In this document: one piece after another, positions 44,095-55,246 of the stretch
How the letters are laid out: every line of letters starts with the position of its first letter
Position numbering within the stretch: position 1 is the stretch's first letter
From: Physcomitrium patens
Taxonomy: Eukaryota > Streptophyta > Bryopsida > Funariales > Funariaceae
Assembly (NCBI RefSeq): GCF_000002425.4
Contig: NC_037259.1
Coordinates: forward strand, 5,857,481-5,921,480
Direction: 5' to 3'
Length of the DNA stretch: 64,000 nucleotides
The notes under the pieces: model-generated
The model's database searches: none
Told to the model about the DNA's origin: nothing
Seen by the model: only the letters and a program-made list of their open reading frames with translations
Position numbers and translations under genes: made by a program

Positions 44095-46890
44095 TGTGAG
44101 CATAATTAAAAGCTCCAATGGTTAGCTATAATTCTTTTGTAATTTTTAACATATTTTTACTAATTTTAATGCTAATATAAATAATTAATAGATCCAAATT
44201 AGTTTTTAGTTAATTATGACATTGATCATATCTTTAGGTTGTTAATTAGATTGATACTTCTAATTAGTAGATTGATTGACTATTTTAAAATTCAAAAGAA
44301 AAAATAGTAAATTTAGAAGGTCTATGATTTTTTTTTTCTTGAATTACTTTAAATATTTTTTTAATAATAAAACTATAATTTTAGTAGAATTTCTCTTCTA
44401 ATTCTTAGGAATTATATCTTAAATTAATCCACAATCTTAATTTTCAATCCAAAAGCTAATTTCTAATTTGAGTATGGTTAGAAAGTGCCTTAAATCTAAT
44501 TATTCTATCTTCTTAATTAATTTTGAAGATTTTTAAGCTTAAATTTTATTTTATAATTTAATTGGATTAAAAATATAATGTTTAATTTTTAAATTAATGA
44601 TGATCTTAAAAAGATTGAGACAAGCTAAATTTTTTGTGGAGTTTCCTCTCATAGTGATTTTAATCACTACTTGAAGTTGAAAAAAAAAAAAAAAAAAAAT
44701 TGGAAAAAATCACCAATTCATGGCCAATTTGCAATTAGATTTTAGATTTGCCAAGAGCTCATGCTTAAGGGAGTTTAAATTGAAGAATGGTGATTATGAA
44801 GGCTTTGATGGCAAGAACCCTTGCTGATTTCCAAGTAGGCTAATTAGAATTAGAATCGTAGTTAAAATTTATAACTAAATTAGTAAATTAATTAATTCTT
44901 ATGATTTTGAACTCAGATTTGGGCTTGTGAATAATTGATCCTAGGATAAAAATATGTTTTAGAGACATTGGTGGTATTAGTTTCACCAAAAAGATGTTAG
45001 TTTTTGAGTTCTAGGCATTTCTAGCCTTGAAATTGTAGTTGGGCTGAGAATTATTGAAGACCCTTGTTCTTAGTTAGGAATTTTCCAATTTTGATAGTAG
45101 AGATGTGTCTACCACTTTTGGACCTCCTCCCACTTGGTTAAGAGGGCTTTGGTGACTGAGATCCTTCTCTCTCTCTCCATCTTCTTGTGGCGAAGCCATG
45201 GCAAAATGTTCCTCCAACTTGTGAATGCAAATCTTCTTCTTTAAACTTATCTAGCCTTAGTTTTAACTCGCTCAGTCTATCTCTTTTTATTTTCTTTCTA
45301 TGAAATTTTGTAAACAGAATCTACTCATCTTAAACTTTGTAACGGCATAAACCATGCTTGATTTGAAGTTGTGACGAATTTTTGGCGAGTTTCCAAGATG
45401 GCAAGGATCTACTGCCTTGGCAATGTAAAAGCATCGACTTAAAAAATCTATAACTCGGTGACCTCTGACTCAACTTTGATGTGGATTGTTGAAATGAATG
45501 CACTCTAAAGCTAAGTCTACTTAAAAACTTAAATCACTAATTCACGATCTATATCAAATTTTTAATAAATTTTTAAATGCGAAGGGATCTGCTGCCTCAG
45601 CAGCGTTGAACAACCAGTTTTGAAAAATTTTATCTTAGTACTTACTTACATTCTTTTGCTGAAATTTGTTGGAAAAGGAAATCTACTAAGTGTGGTTTTA
45701 GGAAAAATTATACTTGTCAATTTTAAACTATTGACTGATTTTTAGTGAATTTTTAAGTAGAAGGGGGTCTGCTGCCTAGGCAGCTCAAGTCGCCTTGCTT
45801 TGAAAACACACACCTCGAATGTCAAACCTCGGATCACAAAGAAATTTGGTAGATAGGAGCAACTCTATGTCAACCTCAACAATAAAAAATTTCAAGTGCA
45901 TAGGAGCTTTGTGGAATCGTTAGAAAATTTTTGAATGACAAGGGATTTGCTGCCTTCAACTTGGCATACTCTAAGTAAGTTTTTCTTCCCTAATCACCCT
46001 CTAATCACATCCCTTAGCACCTAAATTGCTATATTATCACTCATTTGTCTTATTACCATCAATTTATATTATTTAATAATTTCAAAGAACTTTTATCTCA
46101 CTTGGAAATTAATCTTAAATTCTTATCTTTCCATCCATTCTTACCTTTAAGGATAAAATAAAAATAAATAAATAAATAAAAATTAATCTGATCTTTTAAT
46201 TTTTTTCCTATTTCTTTTAACCTTAACCTTTTAACTTTAACTTTTAATCTTCAACTTTAAACTTTTACTTTTAAACTTCAACTTTTACTTTTGTTACTTT
46301 TAAACTTTCACTTAACTTTTAATTATTAATTCTAACTTAAATTTTAATTTTTTAATTTAATTTAATTTTATTTTATTTATTTTAATTTTTTATCTTTTAA
46401 CTTTCATCTTTTATCTTTATAAAAATCTTAACATCATGTTCATGCTGAACTTAAATATTTAAGACTGTTTATTACTGAATTTCTAATTTTATAAAAATGT
46501 TTTGTCATAAAAACTTCATCCGTAGATAACTTCTTATATAGAACTCCGATTTACATGTTTAATATTACTTTTGAAAGCCTTAGATTAGCACTCTAGTATG
46601 GTATTCATTATTTTTATTTTATTTTATTCTAATTCATAATTTTCAGAGTTTAAGTTTGATAGAATAAGTCTTGGAAGGCACTTAACTAAATGAACTAAAA
46701 ATGCTAAAAATTAAATCATAAAAAATGTAACTAACTTGTTGTGTTGTTGGATTAATCTTGATTATTACCTCATTTTGGTTTTCCTATCTTATAGATGATT
46801 TGCATCTCTACATTAATTAATATTGGGCTTTGATGTAAGTTATGATCTAATTAAATCAAATTTAAGTGAAAGGAGAAAAATCCACTCACA
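44095..46890. mobile_element. F: 2.8-kb insertion, probable solo long LTR or non-autonomous LTR element
   Basis: TGTGAG...CTCACA ends, flanked by AGTAT (44090-44094) and AGTAG (46891-46895), a 5-bp target duplication with one change, and A integrase resumes after it. No coding potential. About 44680-44698 is an A tract, 45370-45970 holds four degenerate tandem repeats of about 180 bp, and 46150-46420 is pyrimidine-rich (CTTTTAA/ACTTTTA words). No sister copy in the window. Confidence 0.75.
45370..45970 (+). repeat. Four degenerate ~180-bp tandem repeats inside F
   Basis: The core, of the form AATTTTTAA...AAGGGATCTGCTGCCT..GGCAG, recurs with GCTGCC (or CTGCC) near 45410, 45590, 45768 and 45948. 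Confidence 0.75.
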
Positions 46891-46895
46891 AGTAG

Positions 46896-48130
46896 CCTTG
46901 TTAAAACCTGGGCAATTTCAGCTTTCAGCAACCAATGTATCAATGCTTGTAGATTTATCATTTTTTCATGAGGTTCATAAAGCCTCAACCACAGACCTTC
47001 TTGTTCTTAATATCAAGCATCTTGCCAACAATCTTCCTGAAGAGTCTTTTAAATTCAAGATTAAAGACAACCTTTTGTTCCTTGAAGAAATTTTGTTAAT
47101 TCCTAAAGGGCCAACTCACTTGCACATTCTTCAAACACGCCATGACTTCCCTACAGTCGAGTATTTCAAATTCAACAAGACCTTAGAACTTCTATCTAAA
47201 GACTTTTGATGGCTTAAAATATGGAAAGACATTAAGGAATTTGTACTATCATATGATACTTATTTAAGATCAAAGAATCCTTAATATCAGCCACATAGAC
47301 TTTTTCAACCCTTTCCTATTTCAAGACAACTATGGTCATCTATCTCCATAGATTTCATTACAGATCTTCCACGATCAAGTTCATTTATCACTATCTTTGT
47401 AGTTGTTGATTGATTGACCAAGATGGCATATTTTATATCTTGCAAGAAGTCAATTACTAGTGAAGAGATGGCAAGACTCTTTATTGACAATATCTATCAT
47501 TACTATGAGTTTCCAAATAACATTGTGTCAGATCATGGGCCACAATTTGTATGAAGTCGACAAATCCAGCAGTAGAGGAATTTGCTACAAAGATGGCCAA
47601 ACTTCAAGTAACCATGAAGACTCACTTAGAAAGGACTCAACAATGTTATAAGCTAATGGTGGATGAATTGAGGAAGGAACATCCTCTATTCTAAGTTAAT
47701 AATAAAGTGTGGCTTCTTTGGTGCAATATAAAAACCAACAAGCCATGTGATAAGCTGGACTACCAAAAGTTGGGACCATTTGTGATTCAAAAACAAAGTA
47801 ATAACGTAACTTATCACTTGGAGTAACCTTCATCTATAAAAATTCATTCAGTCTTTCATGTTTCACTTTTAGAAAGGTATAAAGAATTGAATATATTAGG
47901 TTAAAGTCAACTACCAGTTCTTATAGTTGAAATCAATAATCATATTGAATTTGAGGTAGAAGAGGTATTAGATTTAAGGATAAGATATGGAAAGCTTGAA
48001 TATCTAGTCCATTGGTGCAGATATGATATCAGCAATCATACATGGGAACAACATGGTAACCTTGTAAATACACAAATAAAAGTTCAAAAGTTCCATCAAC
48101 AACATCCATCTAGATCAAAAGTAGCAAAAT
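46896..48130 (+). pseudogene. A integrase and chromodomain remnant (first copy)
   Basis: Integrase zinc region near 47130-47220 (TRHDFPTVEYFKFNKTLELL), core starts near 47345 (FITDLPRSSSF), then a jump toward the C-terminal part, the GPF module (near 47770) and a chromodomain (FEVEEVLDLRIRYGKLEYLV, near 47950-48010). Compared with the second copy the middle of the core is shorter. Decayed. Confidence 0.8.
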
Positions 48131-48339
48131 GAGGAAACAGTAGCTTGATAAGATGGCTTCACCATGAAGAGTCTTAATTCTTGGCCTCATAAAGAAGTAG
48201 AGGAGGCAACTTTTAAAGAGGTAATTTTTTCAAATATTTAAAACAATATAAGTTAGTAGTTTGAGTTCATGACCATAGTCTATTTATATTCTTTTGGTCT
48301 TATCTATTTTATATGATATAAATAGTAAAGAGATAAACA

Positions 48340-48670
48340 CCCTAACAGTCATACCATCTCAATCAAGTAGCTCGCGGAGACAATCTTAAGATGAAGAGCC
48401 ACCTAAACTATAAAGATATCAAAGGATATTTAGTAATAGGTTACTAATAATTATGTTTGAAGTAGAACTTGCCTATGAAGAATACTTAGAAGGAGTGTAT
48501 GCAGGACAATTCCATAACAAAGATATCAAAGTTCATGCTTGGTCACAAGTAGAAGGCTTAGAATACTATCAATGGTTACAGTGGCCTATAAACCATTTGC
48601 CTCACAAAAAATAACTGGAATATATAGCAGATATCATGTGATAGATCTTCAATTTCTTGCACATATATTG
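48340..48670 (+). pseudogene. A extra 3' ORF remnant (first copy)
   Basis: Aligns with the B extra ORF: SRRQS-like basic patch, LLIIMFEVELAYEE, then GVYAGQFHNKDIKVHAWSQV, then the YYQWLQWPINHLPHK block near 48560-48610. Decayed. Confidence 0.7.
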
Positions 48671-48701
48671 ACTTACAACAACATTGCTTCTTGGAGACCT
48701 T

Positions 48702-48721
48702 GAAACTAAAAGAAGAAGTGA
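48702..48721 (+). other. A polypurine tract (first copy)
   Basis: AAACTAAAAGAAGAAGTGA-type purine run directly before the LTR; the same run precedes the LTR at 60762. Confidence 0.75.
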
Positions 48722-49098
48722 TGTCACAGACATACAACTGAAGAAGATTCTAGAAGGTTCTAAAAAAGTTCTTTTAGATCCTAAAAGGTTCCAAAAGGTT
48801 CTAAAAGGTTTTAAAAATATTCCAAAAGATTCTAGTAGATTCTAAAAAAGTTTTAGAAGGTCATAGGAGATCCTAAAAGGTTTTAAGATGCTTTAGATAA
48901 TTTAGGAAGTTGCCGAAGAAGGATCTTAGGCTTGCTTTGTTCCCAAGCTTCATGAAAACTTTTTTAGAAGCTTCTTAGGACCTAGTATATATATGAATCA
49001 AGGTTGAAGGGAACCTTAGTCTCAACAACTTACTTCTTATAGTCTAGTCAAGATCTTCTTACCTTATATCCAATTATTATTCTAATGTCGAGCTAACT
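48722..49098 (+). repeat. A 3' LTR, first copy, joined to E sequence
   Basis: Begins TGTCACAG and matches 60762-61181, but stops after ...GAGCTAACT, where the sequence becomes the interior of an E insertion. U3 has GAA/TTC words at 48744-48790. Confidence 0.8.
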
Positions 49099-50285
49099 CA
49101 AATCCTAATCTTAACCAAATCTTAAATCAAATCCAAAATCATAATTCTAATCCCAACCAAATCTTAATCCTAACCAAACCTTAAATCAATCCAAAATCCT
49201 AACTCTAACTCTAAACCAAATCCTAATCAATTCCAAGTAATTCTTACAACATATTCAAACCTCAATAACTAATGAATGAATAGTTGATTTTAACTCAAAA
49301 TTTTACATATTTCTTAACAATTAAGTTGATAAAAAGTACAAAAAAATTAAAAAAGATCAAATTTACCAAATAGACGATAACCTCAAAAATATGCTTGGGT
49401 GTTGACTAACCTCCTTCTTTGACCTTGATGCCAATCTCTTAGAGCCAATCACTCGTAATTGAATCGTTACTTTGCTTCCAAACTTTATATACTTATTAGA
49501 AATCAAGTTGAATACCTCTATGAAAAAAATTTGCATCAATCTAATTGGAGGATTGACAGATATCTAAGAAAACCTCACTAGTCCTTAAAACCCTAAATTT
49601 TGAGACCATAATCCACAAAAACCTTCATGCTTTTCAATTTAATCGTTTGATCAAATCCAAATTCATAATACACATCAAGCACAATTACATCCACAAATCC
49701 AAATAATTTCATCTATAGATCTATTGCCAAACTTACGAAATTCTCCAAAAAAGTATCATCTATTTTATTTCACAAATCTAGAGTCACTCAAAACAAATCC
49801 TGACTTTGCAAAGCTCTTACAAAATCAATACACACTCAAATCACTCTAAATTAATGTTTAAAGAAATTTTATTAAGTTAACTCCTAGATTCTTATCTTCG
49901 ATCTCCAAAAGAATCCTAAAATCATCATTGAAGCTTAGTTTTATGTCTTGGGATTTGATTTCGACCCTGGTTGATAACTAATCTTCTCTAGGTATCAATT
50001 CTTGGATTTCGAAGGTAATTTTTGTCACAAAATACTCTTAACTTCTTTCCAAATATTCTTATATTGTTTATTTTTCTAATCTATCTTATTTTTTTTATTT
50101 GTGGTCCTACAAAGTGAGTAGAAGCCTATTTTGCAAAAAGACCACATTAGCAAATTTAATTTTTCTATTCCTTGATTATTATCTATTTTTCCAAGATAAT
50201 TTATTGTAATATATTTGAAATAAGATTTTCAAAAATATGATATTTTCTTCACCCTTTTACCTATTAGCCATTTTACATCACGGCA
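49099..50285 (+). mobile_element. E-family insertion, 3' part only (second A copy)
   Basis: About 98% identical to E1 3374-4560, far closer than to E2. It ends ...CATCACGGCA, followed by CCGT (50286-50289), so it is the same ancestral insertion, here missing its 5' third. Confidence 0.8.
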
Positions 50286-50289
50286 CCGT

Positions 50290-53200
50290 GTGGTTGAATT
50301 CTTTATTATTAGAAATCAAAAAAGATTCTCTACTCTTTGCCAGCTCTTTCTATTGTTATACTATACCTATAAAATTAAGAGTCACAAAACTAAAGTATCA
50401 TGTATTATTTGACTTGGAGCCTCTTCATGTTTTATTGATGAAAAATTTTCTAGATCACACAAAATCAGTATGGTCAAAAAATCCAAAGCCATACATGTAG
50501 AAGTAATAGATGGTCAACCTTTATTCTTTGAAGACGTCACTCATGACATGATTCCATAAGAATTAACCTTTGACAACCATAGTAGCCAAATAGTATTCAA
50601 CATCATTAGCTCACTATCAAGTCCAGTCATTTTAAAATTTTTATGGCTTAAAAAATATAATCTACAGATTGATTGGATATCTTCAAAGTAAGAATTTCTT
50701 TTAGTAGATCATAGAACTCCCAGATGAATGAAAAAGCTTCTAACATCCAACAAGCCAAAACTTAAACAATATTTATTTATTGAATCTAGAGTATTTGTAA
50801 GGGCAACCAAATATAGTATAATATTTGTTGTCTATATAAATCCACCATCGGAACCTATGGTTGCTACAACAACAATTTCAAAGGTGTATAAGGATTTTAG
50901 AGATATATTTGAAAAAAAATATATAAATATCCTGCCAAAGCATTGTCCTTATAATTGTGCAATTGACCTTCAAGAAGGTACTCAACTACCATTTGGATCT
51001 ATCTATAATTTATTCCAAAAATGAGCTTACGACTTTAAAAGACTATATTCATAAAATCTAGCTAAGAATTTTATTCGACATTTTAAGTTGCTAGTTAGTG
51101 CTCTGATATTATTTGTAGAGATGAAAAATAGATCTTTATGTATGTGTATCGATTATTGCGGTCTTAATAAAATCATGATAAAGAATTGATATCTATTACC
51201 ATTGATATCCAAACTTCTTGATCAACTTAGCTAAGCAAAGATCTTTACAAAGTTTGATCTATAAGGGAAGTATAATTTTGTATACATTAAAAAAGGAGAT
51301 AAATAAAAGACATCATTTTGTATTAACTATGGATATTTTGAATACAATGTCATACTTTGTGGACTTACCAATACACTACCTATATTCCAACACTTAATAA
51401 ATGATATATTTCGTGAGTATCTTGATGACTTTGTTGTGATCTATTTGGATGATAATCTAATCTTTTTGAAGAATTCGGAAGACCACAAAAAACATGTCCG
51501 CCTTGTATTGGAAAAACTATGAAAAGTCGAACTATATGCAAAACTAGAGAAGTATGTATTTCATGCACCTCAAGTCAAATTTGTTGGATATATTATTTCC
51601 AATAAAGGCCTTTTTATAGATCCAAAGAAGGTACACGCAATCATCGATTAGAGAAAGCAAAAACTGTACGTGATGTTCAATATTTTTTTGAATTTACAAA
51701 CTTCTACAAAGATTTTATTAGGAATTACTCCAAGATTGTTGCTTGACTAACAAGGTTGATATGCAAAGACAAGCTAGACTAGGATTCCAAAGTAGAGAAA
51801 GCTTTTCAAAGCTTAAAAGATGATTTTATAATAATTCCAATTTTGGTACATTCAGATTTCAACAAGCCCTATTTTATGGAGATTGATGCCTCAGACTTTG
51901 TATTAGGAGCAATTTTGTTGCAATATAAAGAAGATGACAAAATTCACCTAATTTCACTCCATTCTAAAAAGTTCTTAGTGATAGAAATCAACTACAAAAT
52001 CCACAATAAAGAGTTGCTCACTATTGTAGATTCTTTCTAAGAATGGCACCACTTTCTTAAAGGCACCTTTCATCAAGTGACTATATATATAGATCACAAG
52101 AATTTTGAATACTTCATGTCAATTCAAGTCTTGAACTGTTGCCAAGCTCGTTGAAATATATCTTTATCATAATTTGACTTTTGCATCATATATCAATCCA
52201 AGATCCAACAAAGGTTATCAGATGCATTATGAAGATATTCCTATCTTGAATCAAAAGAAAGCAAGGCAGTATATAATCAACAACAAGTAACCTTGTTAGA
52301 ACCTCAGTAATTTCATCTTTCAGCAATCAATATATCAATGCTTGTGGATTTATCATTTCTTCATCACGTTCGTAAAGCCTCAACCACAAACCTTCTTGTT
52401 TGTAATATCAAGTATCTTGCCAACAATCTTCCTAAAGAGTCTTTTAAATTCAACATTAAAGACAACCTTTTGTTCTTTGAAGAATATTTGTTCATTCCTA
52501 AAGGACCAACTTACTTGTATGTTCTTCAAATATGCCATGACTTCCCTGCAGTCAAGCATTTCAAATTCAATAAGACCTTAGAACTTCTATCAGGAGACTT
52601 TCGATGGCTTAAAATATAGAAAGATATTAATAAATTTGTACTATCATATGACACTTGTACAAGATCAAAGAATCCTTAATATCAACCATATAGACTTTTT
52701 CAACCCTTTCCTATTTCAAGATGGCCATAGTCATCTATATCTATAGATTTTATTACAGATCTTCCACTATCAAGTTCATTTGTCACTATCTTTGTAGTTA
52801 TTGATTGATTGATCAAGATGGCATATTTTATATCTTGCAAGAAGTCAATTACTGGTGAAGAGATGGCAAGACTCTTTATTAAAAATATCTATCATTACTA
52901 TGGATTGCCAAATAATATTGTATCAGATTGTGGGCCACAATTTGTATCAAGGTTTTAGAAGGCATTCTTTAAGATTCTTAAGATTGACATCAATCTTTCT
53001 TCTCCCTTCTACCCTCAAATTGATAGCCAAATAGAGTGGATCAATCAAATTCTTGAGTAATATTTGAAGTAAACCATCAACTATCAAAAAGACGACTAGA
53101 CTTTCTACTTGTTATTGGTGGGATTTTCATATAACAATACAATCCATACATCTATACAACAAATGCCATTCTATTCAAACTGTTGTTATCATCCAAAGTT

Positions 53201-53810
53201 GGATATAATAGAGCCTTTACAGTCAGCAAATCCAACAGTAGAGGAATTTGCTACAAAGACAGTCGAATTTTAAGCAACCATGAAGACTCACCTAGAAAGG
53301 GCTCAACAATTTTATAAGCTAGTGGTGGATGAATTGAAGAAGGAAAATCCTCTATTGTAAGTTAATAACAAAGAGTGGCTTCTTTGGTGTAATATAAAAA
53401 CCAACAAGCTATATGATAAATTGGACTACCAAAAGTTGGAACCATTTGTGATTCAAAAATAATTCAATAACATAACTTATTGCTTGGAATTACCTTCATT
53501 TATAAAAATTCTTCTAGTCTTTCATGTTTCACTTTTAGAAAGGTATAAAGAATTGAATATAATAAGTCAAAGACAACTACCACCTCCTATGGTTGAAATC
53601 AATGATCAAATTGAATTTGAGGTAGAAGAGGTATTAGATTCAAGGATAAGACATGGAAGGCTTGAATATCTGATCTATTGATGCACATATGATATCAGCA
53701 ATCATACATAGGAACTAGTTGTTAATCTTATAAATACAGAAATAAAGGTTCAAAAGTTCCATCAACAACATCCATCCAGACCAAAAGTAGCAAAATGAAG
53801 AAATAGTAGC
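50290..53810 (+). pseudogene. A pol remnant, second copy (protease to chromodomain)
   Basis: Protease region 50390-50640 (AIHVEVIDGQPLFFEDVTHD). Start of RT near 50940 (PKHCPYNCAIDLQEG). RT palm near 51430 ([14 protein letters not shown]). RNase H 51860 (FMEIDASDFVLGAI). Integrase zinc region near 52530 (CHDFPAVKHFKFNKTLELL), core 52740-53030, GPF module near 53430, chromodomain near 53610-53700 (FEVEEVLDSRIRHGRLEYLI). Collinear with B. More complete than the first A copy, but heavily decayed. Confidence 0.88.
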
Positions 53811-53984
53811 TTGATAAGATGGCTTCACTATGAAGAATCTTAATTCTTAGCCTCATTAAGAAGGAAAAGAGGCAGCCTTTAAAGATGCAATTTTTTAAAA
53901 TATTTAAAATAATATAAATTAGTAGTTTGAGTTCATGACCATAGCATATTTATATTCTTTTGGTCTTCTCTATTTTATGTGATA

Positions 53985-54136
53985 TGGATAGTCAAGAGAT
54001 AGACACCCTATCAATCAAACCATCTCAATGAAGTAGCTCAGGGAGACGATTCTAAGATAAAGAGCCACTTAAATTACAAAGACATTAAAGGATATCTAGT
54101 AATAGGTCGCTGGTAATTATGTTTGAAGTAGAACTT
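53985..54136 (+). pseudogene. A extra 3' ORF, second copy, left half
   Basis: Begins with the same MDSQ start as B and the SS-rich/basic patch, then LVIMFEVEL; cut by C2, resuming at 60511. Confidence 0.7.
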
Positions 54137-54688
54137 TGTCAGGGACAAAGACTCGATGAGGGAAAATATACACAAAAAGGCTATCTCGATATAATAAGTC
54201 AAAATATAAACAAGTAGATATATTAAAAGGAAACTGGAATGGCTATTGCCACACGACAAGAAACTAAAGACTCTTGAACCTGGACTAAAAGCAAGAAAGG
54301 AGTTGATAAGAGTGAAGAAGCCTTCACTCTTGTCTCTATATATACTATCTAACTAGGGGCTACGTGGCGACGTTCTATAGGACCTCCAATATGTGTTGAC
54401 TTTGTAGGATACATGCCTTAACTTACAAGGCAAGTTTTTTTACGTGTGGGCCACATAGTTAGCTTGATCTTCAAGCTAACAACATGTGTGGCACATGGCC
54501 AACTTGTTGACCACGTTTCTAATCCAAAAAGTCAATTAAAGACACCTATGAAGTCAAAGCAACGTCTAGGAAGTTTCTAGGAAGCATCTATATTAAATAT
54601 TATAGAATTAACTTACTTTTATCTACTTTTACTTACTTCTACCTATTTCTATATGTAATTATTAGCTTACATAATTATGGCCATGACA
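54137..54688 (-). repeat. C2 3' LTR
   Basis: 552 bp. The palindrome lies at 54305-54334, with TATA on minus just beyond it. Confidence 0.95.
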
Positions 54689-54703
54689 TTACCCCCCCTT
54701 CTA
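54689..54703 (-). other. C2 polypurine tract
   Basis: Read on minus: AGAAGGGGGGTAA directly before the LTR. Confidence 0.85.
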
Positions 54704-54729
54704 GAGACGAGTTCCACGAGGAGCGGTCA

Positions 54730-54978
54730 TCATATGTTGAGGAAATCTATGATGCGAAGAATCGTATTCGCCACATACTCTGATCTCTGTTCTCTTCGAA
54801 GATGATTGATAGGGCCTCTCAACCATCCGTAGTGTCCCATACCAGGGCGGGAAGACCACCCAGTTATTTGATCATTGTTGAGGCCTTCGTAACTTCCTTC
54901 GAATAGAATATTCAGAACACCATCAAGAGTTGTTCCTACCTCTAGCAAAATCAACAAACATCGAGAGTCCCTTCCCAA
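54730..54978 (-). CDS. C2 extra 3' ORF, conserved part
   Basis: 82 codons from the internal ATG; homology to other copies suggests the ORF started further upstream. Conserved blocks: CLLILLEVGTTLDG, then MGHYGWLRGPINHLRREQRS and a helical tail (YVANTILRIIDFLNI). Against B the pattern is L-I--EV---DG ... GHY-WL-GP-NHL--EQ--E--A---R-I-FL. Lies between chromodomain and LTR as in A and B. Function unknown. Confidence 0.75.
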   Translation of the reverse strand: MGRDSRCLLILLEVGTTLDGVLNILFEGSYEGLNNDQITGWSSRPGMGHYGWLRGPINHLRREQRSEYVANTILRIIDFLNI

Positions 54979-55246
54979 ATCGTGATACCAAACGCGTTGT
55001 ATCTCACGATCTATTCGAAGAAGAACATGTCGTTCTTGAAGATCTTCATCTCGATTGCGTCATCTTGAAGGTTGTGACAATCGTAATGTCTCATCCGGCA
55101 GATCAGCAAACGAAGGTTCTTAAGTTGAATCCGCTGGTTGTTGGCTCTCCATCTAATTAGCGTCACAAATGCAAAGAAGTTACAAACAATGATAAGAAAT
55201 TGAATGTTATCTTGCCTCAATCTTGTCTCTTTTATAAGAGAGATTT

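Noticed and set aside
45370-45970. CRISPR-like array
   Set aside because: Repeats are long, diverged and contiguous without spacers, in a plant transposon context.
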